Assembly: GCA_902795785.1 (NCBI GenBank)
Contig: CADBMK010000195.1
Coordinates: 1-26,602 of the forward strand
Length of the DNA stretch: 26,602 bases
Source of the DNA: an uncultured Bacteroidia bacterium
Lineage (GTDB): Bacteria; Bacteroidota; Bacteroidia; Bacteroidales; UBA932
Direction: 5' to 3'
Under the pieces are notes generated by a model that made no database searches, was not told where the DNA came from, and was given only the letters and a program-made list of their open reading frames with translations. Position 1 is the first letter of the stretch, and each line of letters begins with the position of its first letter. The translations under genes were made by a program, and so were the position numbers. Of this stretch, positions 14,598 to 22,117 are shown piece after piece.

Positions 14598-17168
14598 TTA
14601 TTCGTTATTAGTATCGTCTGAAGCGGAAAGTTCAGGTGAAGCCTCCGGTTCTGTCTCTGCAGGAGCCTGGGTCTCTTCATCCTCGGACTTTGCCACAACC
14701 GAAATGGCTGCGATGCTGTCCTTTCCTCTAAGGTTAACAAGTTTTACACCCTGTGTCGCACGTCCCGCAGTACGGATATCGGATACAGCCATCCTGATTG
14801 TCATACCTGAATGCATGATGATCATAAGGTCGTTCTCCTCCGTCACGTTGGAAATAGCGACGAGTTTACCAGTCTTTTCAGTAATGTTGATTGTCCTGAC
14901 GCCCTTTGCGCCACGGCTTGTAATTCGGTACTCCTCAGCGTCGGTACGCTTTCCGTAACCGTTTTCACTGACGACGAGAATAGTATGGTCGCCGGCATCC
15001 TCCGCCTTAGGAGAATAAACGAGAGCTCCGATTACCTCATCATCCTCTTCAATATTAATGCCACGTACACCAGTAGCGTTACGTCCCATGGTACGGGCGT
15101 CGCTTTCTTCAAAGCGGCAGCAGCGTCCGTTCTTTGCAGCGATGTAAATCTGATCCTCGCCGCTGGTAAGAAGAGCTGTCACGAGTTCGTCTCCCTCACG
15201 GATATTAACGGCGTTGACACCGTTGGTACGAGGCCTTGAGTATTCCTCGAGGAGGGTCTTCTTGATTGTACCGCGCTTGGTAACGAGGGTGATATAATGG
15301 TTGTTGATGAACTCCTCGTCCTTCAGGCTGCGTATATTGATATATGTCTGTACCTTGTTGTTCTGGTCGAGGCTGAGGATGTTCTGGATGGCACGGCCCT
15401 TGGAAGACCTTGAGCCCTCAGGAATCTCATAAACCTTGAGCCAGTAGCAGCGGCCGAGTTCAGTAAAGAGAAGCAGGGTGCTGTGCATATTGGCCACGTA
15501 AACGTGCTCGATGAAGTCCTCATCCTTGGTTGCGCCGCCCTTGACGCCCACACCGCCCCTGTTCTGAGTCCTGAACTCAGAAAGAGGTGTTCTCTTGATA
15601 TACCCGAAATGTGAAATCGAGATGACGACATCCTCGTCGGCATAGAAGTCCTCAGGGTTGAATTCCTCTGCGGAAGGACGGATCTCCGTTCTTCTTGCAT
15701 CGCCGTACTTGGCCTTCATCTCCATGGTCTCCTGCTTGATGACGTTCATCTGCTCAGCCTCGCTTCCGAGAATCTCCTGGCAGCGTGCGATGAACTTCTC
15801 GAGCTCGTCATACTCAGCCTGAAGCTTTTCCTTCTCCAAGCCGGTGAGCTGACGGAGTCTCATATCCACGATGGCCTGAGCCTGAGGATCCGAGAATCCG
15901 AAGGTCTGCATGAGTTTCTCCTTTGCAGCGTCCACGCTTGCGGAAGCGCGGATGATTGCAACGATCTCGTCAATCACGTCAATGGCCTTGAGAAGACCTT
16001 CGAGGATATGAGCCCTCTTCTGAGCCTTGTCAAGGTCGAACTTTGTCCTGCGGACGATAACCTCGTGACGGAAATCCACGAAGTTTGCAATCATCTCCTT
16101 GAGGGAGAGAGTGCGCGGACGACCGTTCACAAGCGCCACATTATTGAATGCAAAGCTTGACTGAAGCTGTGTATATTTGAAAAGCGTGTTGAGAACCACA
16201 TTCGAGTTGGCTCCGATCTTACACTTGACAACCACGCGGACACCTTCACGTGAGGTCTCATCGTTGACATAAGAAATGCCCTCGATCTTCTTGTCCTCAA
16301 CCATCTGGCCGATCTTCTCGATCATGTCCTTCTTGTTGACCATGTAAGGAACCTCGGTGGCAACGATGGTCTCACGGCCGTTGTCCGCCACTTCAATCTC
16401 CGTCTTGCTTCGTACGACAACCTTTCCGCGGCCCGTCTCGTAGGCATCCCTGATGCCCTGCATGCCCATGATGATACCTCCGGTAGGGAAATCCGGTCCC
16501 TTGATGTACTGCATCAGGCCATCGGTGTCGATATCAGGATTGTCGATATATGCGCAGATACCGTCGCAGATCTCACCAAGATTGTGAGGCGCCATGTTAG
16601 TGGCCATTCCGACGGCGATACCTGATGATCCGTTCAAGAGAAGAAGCGGGAGCTTTGTAGGAAGCACTGTAGGCTCTTCGAGCGAATCGTCGAAGTTCAA
16701 AGCCATGTCCACAGTGTTCTTCTCGAGATCTCCGAGCACATCCTCAGCCATCTTGGCGAGCTTTGCCTCGGTATATCGCATGGCAGCGACAGGGTCACCG
16801 TCCATGGAACCGAAGTTACCCTGGCCAAAGACCAGCGGATAACGCTGGTTCCAGTTCTGAGCCAGGCGGGCCATTGCGTCGTAGACGCTGGAATCACCAT
16901 GCGGGTGAAACTTACCAAGCACCTCTCCGACAATTCTCGCAGACTTCTTCGTCTGTCCGCCATATGAAAGTCCAAGACCGTCCATTCCGAAAAGGACACG
17001 TCTCTGAACCGGCTTCAGGCCATCGCGGACATCCGGAAGGGCGCGGGATACAATGACAGACATCGAGTAGTCGATGTACGCGGTTCTCATTTCGTGGTCA
17101 ATCTCGACAGGCTCTATTACGCCGCCGTTCGAGATGACCTCTTCGTTGATATTCTCCTCCATATCCAT
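14598..17168 (-). CDS. gyrA: DNA gyrase subunit A
   Basis: 856 residues, the breakage-reunion subunit of DNA gyrase, working with GyrB to introduce negative supercoils. Seen: the N-terminal MRTAYIDYSMSVIVSRALPD, the winged-helix and active-site region HPHGDSSVYDAMARLAQ (88-104), catalytic Tyr132 in AAMRYTEAKLAKM, a coiled-coil region with the DMRLRQLTGLEKEKL turn (435-449), and a C-terminal beta-pinwheel of about six blades. The GyrA box is QNRGGVG (535-541) against the E. coli QRRGGKG. The quinolone-determining positions keep Ser93 and Asp97, the susceptible-type residues. The tail after about 830 is acidic and Ala/Glu/Pro-rich. It is divergent from clpC with a 98-bp intergenic region and is followed by the TPR gene. 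Confidence 0.97.
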   Translation of the reverse strand: MDMEENINEEVISNGGVIEPVEIDHEMRTAYIDYSMSVIVSRALPDVRDGLKPVQRRVLFGMDGLGLSYGGQTKKSARIVGEVLGKFHPHGDSSVYDAMARLAQNWNQRYPLVFGQGNFGSMDGDPVAAMRYTEAKLAKMAEDVLGDLEKNTVDMALNFDDSLEEPTVLPTKLPLLLLNGSSGIAVGMATNMAPHNLGEICDGICAYIDNPDIDTDGLMQYIKGPDFPTGGIIMGMQGIRDAYETGRGKVVVRSKTEIEVADNGRETIVATEVPYMVNKKDMIEKIGQMVEDKKIEGISYVNDETSREGVRVVVKCKIGANSNVVLNTLFKYTQLQSSFAFNNVALVNGRPRTLSLKEMIANFVDFRHEVIVRRTKFDLDKAQKRAHILEGLLKAIDVIDEIVAIIRASASVDAAKEKLMQTFGFSDPQAQAIVDMRLRQLTGLEKEKLQAEYDELEKFIARCQEILGSEAEQMNVIKQETMEMKAKYGDARRTEIRPSAEEFNPEDFYADEDVVISISHFGYIKRTPLSEFRTQNRGGVGVKGGATKDEDFIEHVYVANMHSTLLLFTELGRCYWLKVYEIPEGSRSSKGRAIQNILSLDQNNKVQTYINIRSLKDEEFINNHYITLVTKRGTIKKTLLEEYSRPRTNGVNAVNIREGDELVTALLTSGEDQIYIAAKNGRCCRFEESDARTMGRNATGVRGINIEEDDEVIGALVYSPKAEDAGDHTILVVSENGYGKRTDAEEYRITSRGAKGVRTINITEKTGKLVAISNVTEENDLMIIMHSGMTIRMAVSDIRTAGRATQGVKLVNLRGKDSIAAISVVAKSEDEETQAPAETEPEASPELSASDDTNNE

Positions 17169-17209
17169 ATTACTGGTATTCGATGATTTTCAGTTAATCT
17201 ATAAGCACG

Positions 17210-17217
17210 CAAATTTA
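17210..17217 (-). promoter_or_regulatory. -7 box TAAATTTG for gyrA
   Basis: Perfect TAnnTTTG on the minus strand (CAAATTTA on plus), 42 bp before the gyrA ATG. Its plus-strand partner for clpC starts 24 bp away, so the upstream elements of the two promoters must overlap. Confidence 0.6.
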
Positions 17218-17240
17218 ATAAAAAATAATGACAATTTTAG

Positions 17241-17248
17241 TATTTTTG
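17241..17248 (+). promoter_or_regulatory. -7 box TATTTTTG for clpC
   Basis: Perfect TAnnTTTG ending 18 bp before the ATG at 17267. It lies inside the longer reading frame that begins at 17228, which argues against that upstream start. Confidence 0.6.
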
Positions 17249-17266
17249 CGATACACACAGCATTTT

Positions 17267-19672
17267 ATGGAACTTAGAATTGCAGACGAACTCAATGGAG
17301 TTATCAAATACGCCAGAGACGAGGCGATGAGGACCGGCAGCATGACTATCGAGCCCGACCACCTCTTCCTCGGCATGGTACGCCACGGTGAAAACGCGGC
17401 CGCCCGTGCCATCAAGGAGACCGGAATCGACCTGGCCGACTTCAAAGAATTCATCGACAGCCGAATCTTCCGCCCGGGACAGATTCCATACAGCGAGATT
17501 GACAACATAACCTTCTCAAGGCAGACCCAGAACGTGCTTAGCCTGGCAGTCCTCGAGGCACGCAAATTCGAGAGCGCCGAGGCGTCATCCCAGCACCTTC
17601 TCCTTGCCCTGTGCAGAAGCACGGGCAGTTACGGCCAGGCCTACCTCCGTCAGAAGGGTGCCGAATACGGCAGGCTCCTGGCCTGGTTCCAGGAACAGAA
17701 CCTCCTGACGCTCGGAAAGCTGGACAGTCCAAAGGACGAGGCCTCACCTTCCGACGAGTCAAAAGACTCAGAACCAAAGCCGAAGGACAACCAGGCAAAA
17801 GAAAACGAAGTCAACCTTGAAGACTTCGGATATAACCTCACCAGGGCTGCTTCCGAAGGCAAACTGGACCCTGTAGTCGGACGCGAGGACGAGATTTCAA
17901 GGGTAATCGAGATTCTCGGAAGGCGAAAGAAGAACAACCCGATGCTCATCGGAGACCCTGGCGTGGGCAAATCCGCCATCGTCGAGGGCATCGCCATAAG
18001 GATAGCCACGGGAGACATCTCCCCTGCCCTTGCAAAGAAAAGAATCATCTCCCTCGACATTGCTTCAATAGTTGCGGGAACAAAATATCGCGGAGACTTT
18101 GAGAAAAGGCTCAAGACCATCATCAGCGAAGCCTCCCAAAACCCGGACCTCATCTTTTTCATCGATGAGTTCCACACCATTGTCGGAGCGGGCGGAGCCC
18201 AGGGAAGCCTTGACGCGGCCAACATGCTCAAACCTGCGCTGGCACGCGGAGAAATCCAGTGCATAGGCGCCACCACCCTCGATGAATTCTCAAAAATAGT
18301 CGAGAAAGACGGAGCCCTCGACAGAAGGTTCCAAAAGATCATGGTCAACCCTACCGACACCCAGCAGACCCTTGCAATCCTCAGGAACATCAAGGGCAAT
18401 TACGAGCAGTACCACAACGTCATCTATACCGACGAAGCCCTGGAAGCCTGCGTAAGGATGACGGACAGATACATCTCCGACAAGGCCCTTCCGGACAAGG
18501 CGATAGACGCCCTGGACGAGGCAGGGTCAATGGTACGGCTTCACCTCCACGGAAAGGGCAAGGCAACCGACACGGTAACCGCCGAGGACATTGCCGCAGT
18601 GATTGCAAAGACCACCGGCATCCCTGCCGGAAAGATTGCGGAATCCGAGGGTGTTCGTCTCCAGAAAATGGAAGACGTCCTCAAGAAAAGGGTAATTGGA
18701 CAGGACGATGCCGTCCATACCGTTGTAAGCGCAATCAGAAGAGGCCGCGCCGGACTGAAGGACCCTTCACGCCCGATTGGCTCATTCATGTTCTTCGGTC
18801 CCACCGGAGTTGGAAAGACTCAGCTTGCAAAGAGCATCGCGGAGTACCTGTTTGATTCAGAAGACAATATGATCCGCATAGACATGAGCGAGTATATGGA
18901 GAAATTCTCCGTGTCGAGACTCATCGGAGCCCCTCCGGGCTATGTCGGATACGAAGAAGGCGGCCAGCTCAGCGAGCAGATCCGAAGGAAACCATACAGC
19001 GTAGTCCTTCTGGACGAGATTGAAAAGGCCCATCCCGATATATTCAACATTCTTCTTCAGGTAATTGACGAAGGACGCCTTACCGACAGCAACGGCAGGA
19101 CGGTAAACTGCAGGAACATCATCCTCATAATGACGTCCAACACTGGAAGCAAGGAAGTTGACCAGTACGGCAGCGGAATAGGCTTTGCCACGGCGTCAAG
19201 GGACGTTCAGGCAAACAGGAAGGCCGTTCTTGAGAAGGCTGTAAGAAACTCCTTCCCTCCGGAATTCCTCGGAAGAGTGGACGAAAAGATTTTCTTCAAG
19301 TCACTTACCCGTGCCGATATGGAGAAGATTATCGATATCGACCTGAAAGAACTCAAACACAGAGTGTTGGAGGCAGGCTACAGCCTGACGGTAACCCCAT
19401 CTGCAAAACGATTCGTAGCAGATGCGGGATTTGACCCGAATTTTGGAGCAAGACCGCTCAGGAGAGCAATCACGCAATACATAGAAGATCCTGTTTCCGA
19501 ATTCATAATTGCAGAAAGGATGCTTCCTAAAAAACACACGAAAGCAATCTTCAGCACGACCATAAAGGTCAGCCTGAATGCAAAGAAGAACGGAACCATC
19601 GTCTCAGGCGAGCCTGATATCCTCAATCTCGAGCCCCATGTCGCTGATGAGACCAATCAAAGTCTGAAGTGA
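17267..19672 (+). CDS. clpC: ClpC-type AAA+ unfoldase lacking the middle domain
   Basis: 801 residues from the ATG at 17267; an upstream ATG at 17228 overlaps the promoter box and adds non-conserved residues. In order: a double Clp-N repeat domain (1-145), a charged Lys/Glu/Ser/Pro linker (150-183), AAA+ D1 with Walker A GDPGVGKS (229-236) and Walker B LIFFIDE (295-301), AAA+ D2 with Walker A GPTGVGKT (511-518) and Walker B VVLLDE (579-584), and a C-terminal D2-small domain. The IGF tripeptide at 638-640 is the ClpP-docking type, so it should feed substrates to ClpP. The coiled-coil M-domain with its UVR motif, normally after DEAGS in ClpC, is missing: DEAGSMVRLHLHGKGKATD (417-435) runs straight into the pre-D2 helix. 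D2 is nevertheless ClpC-like rather than ClpA-like (GYVGYEEGGQLSEQIRRKPY). It is divergent from gyrA. Confidence 0.92.
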   Translation: MELRIADELNGVIKYARDEAMRTGSMTIEPDHLFLGMVRHGENAAARAIKETGIDLADFKEFIDSRIFRPGQIPYSEIDNITFSRQTQNVLSLAVLEARKFESAEASSQHLLLALCRSTGSYGQAYLRQKGAEYGRLLAWFQEQNLLTLGKLDSPKDEASPSDESKDSEPKPKDNQAKENEVNLEDFGYNLTRAASEGKLDPVVGREDEISRVIEILGRRKKNNPMLIGDPGVGKSAIVEGIAIRIATGDISPALAKKRIISLDIASIVAGTKYRGDFEKRLKTIISEASQNPDLIFFIDEFHTIVGAGGAQGSLDAANMLKPALARGEIQCIGATTLDEFSKIVEKDGALDRRFQKIMVNPTDTQQTLAILRNIKGNYEQYHNVIYTDEALEACVRMTDRYISDKALPDKAIDALDEAGSMVRLHLHGKGKATDTVTAEDIAAVIAKTTGIPAGKIAESEGVRLQKMEDVLKKRVIGQDDAVHTVVSAIRRGRAGLKDPSRPIGSFMFFGPTGVGKTQLAKSIAEYLFDSEDNMIRIDMSEYMEKFSVSRLIGAPPGYVGYEEGGQLSEQIRRKPYSVVLLDEIEKAHPDIFNILLQVIDEGRLTDSNGRTVNCRNIILIMTSNTGSKEVDQYGSGIGFATASRDVQANRKAVLEKAVRNSFPPEFLGRVDEKIFFKSLTRADMEKIIDIDLKELKHRVLEAGYSLTVTPSAKRFVADAGFDPNFGARPLRRAITQYIEDPVSEFIIAERMLPKKHTKAIFSTTIKVSLNAKKNGTIVSGEPDILNLEPHVADETNQSLK

Positions 19673-19729
19673 TGATTCTGAAGAGATGTAATTGTCGAGC
19701 GTATCGACTGAATAATCTGTATTTTTCAT
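19604..19729 (-). CDS. Possible 41-residue antisense small protein
   Basis: Minus-strand ATG at 19729 begins MKNTDYSVDTLDNYISSESS, continuing with a Leu/Ile-rich amphipathic stretch and an acidic end (GLEIEDIRLA). It overlaps the last 69 bp of clpC on the opposite strand. In favour: a perfect TAnnTTTG box 34 bp upstream, an even and protein-like composition, and the location mostly outside conserved ClpC sequence. Against: it is short, it lies in a longer chance frame that is otherwise the shadow of the esterase gene, and no homolog comes to mind. The function is unknown and it may be non-coding. Confidence 0.3.
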   Translation of the reverse strand: MKNTDYSVDTLDNYISSESSLQTLIGLISDMGLEIEDIRLA

Positions 19730-19756
19730 ATCTTTAGACAACCTCTTTATCAAGAT

Positions 19757-19786
19757 TGTACTGCAAAAGTACAGGCACCTTGTGCC
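19757..19786. repeat. Two adjacent inverted repeats upstream of the esterase
   Basis: TGTACT-GCAAA-AGTACA (19757-19773) is directly followed by GGCAC-CTT-GTGCC (19774-19786). Both are perfect. The first contains the minus-strand -7 box TACTTTTG, so a protein binding it could block that promoter. Confidence 0.7.
19764..19771 (-). promoter_or_regulatory. -7 box TACTTTTG directed antisense to clpC
   Basis: Perfect TAnnTTTG followed by CA on the minus strand, as in many Bacteroidales promoters. It would transcribe the 41-residue reading frame and into the clpC 3' end. A TTTTG sits upstream but only 14 bp from the box, shorter than the usual 19-21 bp spacing. Confidence 0.45.
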
Positions 19787-19811
19787 AAAACACTGCACAC
19801 TTAAGATTTTT

Positions 19812-20732
19812 ATGAAAAAATTATTGCTGATAACCATACTGTTTATTCTCACATTCGGCGAATCATTCGCCCAGATGGCTGAGAAGCACAAAACATATTT
19901 CTTTGCAGAAAAAGACGGCCACCAGCTCATGATGGACGAGTACCTCCAGAAAGGAGATAACAAGGGCACCATCATCTTCGTTTTCGGTGGCGGCTTCAAA
20001 GCGGGAAAAAGGGAGACGAGAACATACAAGAGATGGTTCTACCAGCTTAATGAAAACGGATACAGGGTATATTCGATAGACTACAGGCTCGGACTTAAGG
20101 ACGCCAGGAAATCAGGCCTCGGAATGGTCCGGGAAACGAGGGAGGCCATCGCCATGGGAGTGGAGGATCTCTTCAGCGCCACCCATTATATCCTTGAAAA
20201 CGCCGATGAACTTGGCGTTGATCCAAAGAGAATCATCGTTGCGGGCACATCTGCGGGAGCCATAATCGCCCTCGACGCAGACTGGGCAATCTGCAACGAC
20301 AAGAAAATTGCCACGGACATCCTTCCGGCAGGGTTCCGCTATGCCGCCATCATGCCGTTCTCCGGAGCGATACTCTCCTGCGAGGGTGCCCCGAGATATG
20401 CCCATGAGCCGGCGCCTACCTGTTTCTTCCACGGCACGGCCGACAAGGTTGTAAACTACGGTCACATCCACTTCTTCAGGATTGGACTGTTCGGAGGCAA
20501 GTATCTTGCAAGACATTTCCACAGAAAAGGTTACAACTACAGCATCTACCGCTACAAGGGTAACGGACACGAGATTGCGACCGAATTCCTGGCCACACTT
20601 CCGGAGCAGCTCGGCTTCCTTGAGACCAACGTCCTCAAAGGACAGAAAAGGATCGTCGACGCAGTGGTCAACGATCCTCAGATCAAAAAAGGCAGATCGT
20701 ATAAAAACCGGAAGGCCCTCTACAAAGACTAA
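19812..20732 (+). CDS. Secreted alpha/beta hydrolase (esterase/lipase-like)
   Basis: 306 residues. I chose the ATG at 19812 because it gives a signal peptide (MKKLLLITILFILTFGESFAQ); the GTG at 19782 lies inside the palindrome region. The fold motifs are: oxyanion loop VFGGGF (57-62, Phe in place of the usual His of HGGG), nucleophile elbow GTSAG with Ser147, acid Asp211 in HGTADKVV, and His253 in GNGHE. This triad fits the esterase/lipase group related to acetyl-esterases, acting outside the cytoplasm on an unknown ester. A Lys/Arg-rich tail ends the protein. The stop overlaps the stop of the convergent nucleoside phosphorylase gene. No clean plus-strand TAnnTTTG box was found; TATCTTTA at 19729 is the nearest. 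Confidence 0.87.
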   Translation: MKKLLLITILFILTFGESFAQMAEKHKTYFFAEKDGHQLMMDEYLQKGDNKGTIIFVFGGGFKAGKRETRTYKRWFYQLNENGYRVYSIDYRLGLKDARKSGLGMVRETREAIAMGVEDLFSATHYILENADELGVDPKRIIVAGTSAGAIIALDADWAICNDKKIATDILPAGFRYAAIMPFSGAILSCEGAPRYAHEPAPTCFFHGTADKVVNYGHIHFFRIGLFGGKYLARHFHRKGYNYSIYRYKGNGHEIATEFLATLPEQLGFLETNVLKGQKRIVDAVVNDPQIKKGRSYKNRKALYKD

Positions 20733-21601
20733 TTCTGAGAAAGCTTGTCAAGTGCAAGCTCGACAAGGGCACGCACACGAGGCTTGTAGTCCGTGTTGCT
20801 GCTTCCAAGGTGACGGTTGGCAATCACGCAGCAGACTGTTGCCGCATCATGTCCAAGCTGGCCCGCAAGGCCTGCAAGGGCCGAACCCTCCATTTCAAAA
20901 TTTGTAATCTTCCTGCCGTCATACCTGAACGACTCGAACTTGGAAATCATGTCAGGAATTGCAAGACCGAGACGGATTACACGGCCCTGAGGCCCGTAAA
21001 AGCCAGGAGCGGAGATTGTCATACCCCTGACGGTAGAGTCTTCAAATATCTTGCAGAGTTTCTCGCTGGCGTGAACGAAGTAAGGGGACGTGAGATATTT
21101 GTTCCAGCCCACGTGAGCCTTGAACGCCTCCTCGTAACCGGCGAGGGCAATTTTCTCCCTGTTCTCATACCAGTTAAGAAGGCCGTCGGTTCCGATTGAA
21201 ATCTCGGAGAAAACGAACGACCCCAGAGGAATGTCCGGCTGAATGGCGCCGCAGGTGCCAATCCTGAGGATGGTAAGGCGGCGATGCTCCTTCTTAGGTT
21301 CCCTGGTCTGGAAATCCACGTTTGCCAGGGCATCGAGCTCCGTCATCACGATATCGATATTGTCCGTACCGATTCCCGTTGAAAGGACGGTAATTCTTTT
21401 CCCCTTATAAGTTCCCGTTACGGAAACGAATTCTCTTGAAGCGTGACGGAATTCCTTCGTATCAAAGAATTCCGCAACCATGTCAACACGGCCAGGATCT
21501 CCGACAAGTATCACATTGTCAGCCAGTTCCTCCGGACGGAGGTGGATATGGAACGCCGAGCCGTCAGCGTTGATAATAAGTTCTGATTCTGCGATTCTCA
21601 T
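20729..21601 (-). CDS. Nucleoside phosphorylase (uridine phosphorylase-like)
   Basis: 290 residues, PNP/UDP phosphorylase superfamily. It splits a nucleoside with phosphate into base and ribose-1-phosphate in the cytoplasm, a salvage reaction. Seen: the phosphate-site GDPGR (34-38), STGIGTDN (74-81), RIGTCGAI (113-120) and the ribose-binding FEMEGSAL (235-242), with the phosphorylase-type tail VCCVIANRH. The exact base preference is not decided by these motifs: uridine is the best guess from FYGPQGR (201-207) and overall length, but a related purine or methylthio nucleoside enzyme is possible. It has a TATATTTG box 48 bp upstream and is divergent from the DUF4293 gene. The 3' end overlaps the esterase stop by 4 bp. 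Confidence 0.88.
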   Translation of the reverse strand: MRIAESELIINADGSAFHIHLRPEELADNVILVGDPGRVDMVAEFFDTKEFRHASREFVSVTGTYKGKRITVLSTGIGTDNIDIVMTELDALANVDFQTREPKKEHRRLTILRIGTCGAIQPDIPLGSFVFSEISIGTDGLLNWYENREKIALAGYEEAFKAHVGWNKYLTSPYFVHASEKLCKIFEDSTVRGMTISAPGFYGPQGRVIRLGLAIPDMISKFESFRYDGRKITNFEMEGSALAGLAGQLGHDAATVCCVIANRHLGSSNTDYKPRVRALVELALDKLSQN

Positions 21602-21649
21602 AACAATTCAAGTTTAAATCATAGTCCGTCAAAAAGATGCGGACATCAT

Positions 21650-21657
21650 CAAATATA
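21650..21657 (-). promoter_or_regulatory. -7 box TATATTTG for the nucleoside phosphorylase
   Basis: Perfect TAnnTTTG on the minus strand (CAAATATA on plus), 48 bp before the ATG at 21601. Confidence 0.55.
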
Positions 21658-21678
21658 GTTTTTTACGGTGATAATTCC

Positions 21679-21686
21679 TAATTTTG
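21679..21686 (+). promoter_or_regulatory. -7 box TAATTTTG for the DUF4293 gene
   Basis: Perfect TAnnTTTG, 50 bp before the ATG at 21737. The leader that follows holds a GC-rich hairpin (CGCCCCG at 21692-21698 with CGGGCG at 21704-21709, one bulged C, GAAAA loop) and a GTTTAAAC palindrome at 21716-21723. Confidence 0.55.
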
Positions 21687-21736
21687 CCCGGCGCCCCGGA
21701 AAACGGGCGGAAACAGTTTAAACAGGATACGTTATT

Positions 21737-22117
21737 ATGTGGCAGAGAATACAGACTCTATATCTTGCAATAGCATTCGCGCTTTCAGTACTGATGCTTT
21801 TCATGGGACTGACGGACAAGACGGCCTTCACGGTGCTTATCGTGGTCATCGCCTTCCTTCAGCTCATCGCCCTCACAACATATAAAATCAGGATATTCCA
21901 GATGAGGACCTGCGTACTTTCAGCCCTTATCTGCGTCGCGCTCCAGGCCTGGATAGCCATCGATTTCTTCAGGGCCGCAGACAGGCTCGCATTTGACGTA
22001 AGCGCGGTTTTCCCTGTAATCATTGCGATACTCGACGTCCTCTCCGCAAGGAAAATCCTCTTCGACGAGGTTCTGGTCCGCGGAGCGTCACGTCTCCGTT
22101 CCAGCAGAAAGCGCTAG
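21737..22117 (+). CDS. DUF4293 family membrane protein
   Basis: 126 residues, four predicted membrane helices (about 7-24, 30-48, 56-76 and 88-104). The start MWQRIQTLYL and the end DEVLVRGASRLRSSRKR match the conserved ends of DUF4293, a family I know only from Bacteroidota. Function unknown; it is an inner-membrane protein with a basic cytoplasmic tail. It is somewhat shorter than the roughly 140-160 residues I expect, mainly in the loop between helices 3 and 4. It has its own promoter box, and its stop shares CTAG with the stop of the convergent LytTR gene. Confidence 0.82.
   Translation: MWQRIQTLYLAIAFALSVLMLFMGLTDKTAFTVLIVVIAFLQLIALTTYKIRIFQMRTCVLSALICVALQAWIAIDFFRAADRLAFDVSAVFPVIIAILDVLSARKILFDEVLVRGASRLRSSRKR

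Noticed and set aside
16850..16910. Possible quinolone-resistance change in GyrA
   Set aside because: The determining positions read GDSSVYD, keeping Ser and Asp; there is no resistance-type substitution.
17650..18399. 249-residue minus-strand open frame inside clpC
   Set aside because: It lies wholly opposite the conserved AAA+ D1 sequence, has no promoter or family motif, and is explained as a shadow frame of GC-rich third positions.
19694..19708. Hairpin GTCGA-GCGTA-TCGAC as a clpC terminator
   Set aside because: Only a 5-bp stem without a T run directly after it; too weak to call.
19772..19792. Sigma-54-like sequence (TTTTGGCACAAGGTGCC on the minus strand)
   Set aside because: The TGGCAC half fits, but the expected TTGC element is off by about two bases; the match is better explained by the GGCAC/GTGCC inverted repeat.
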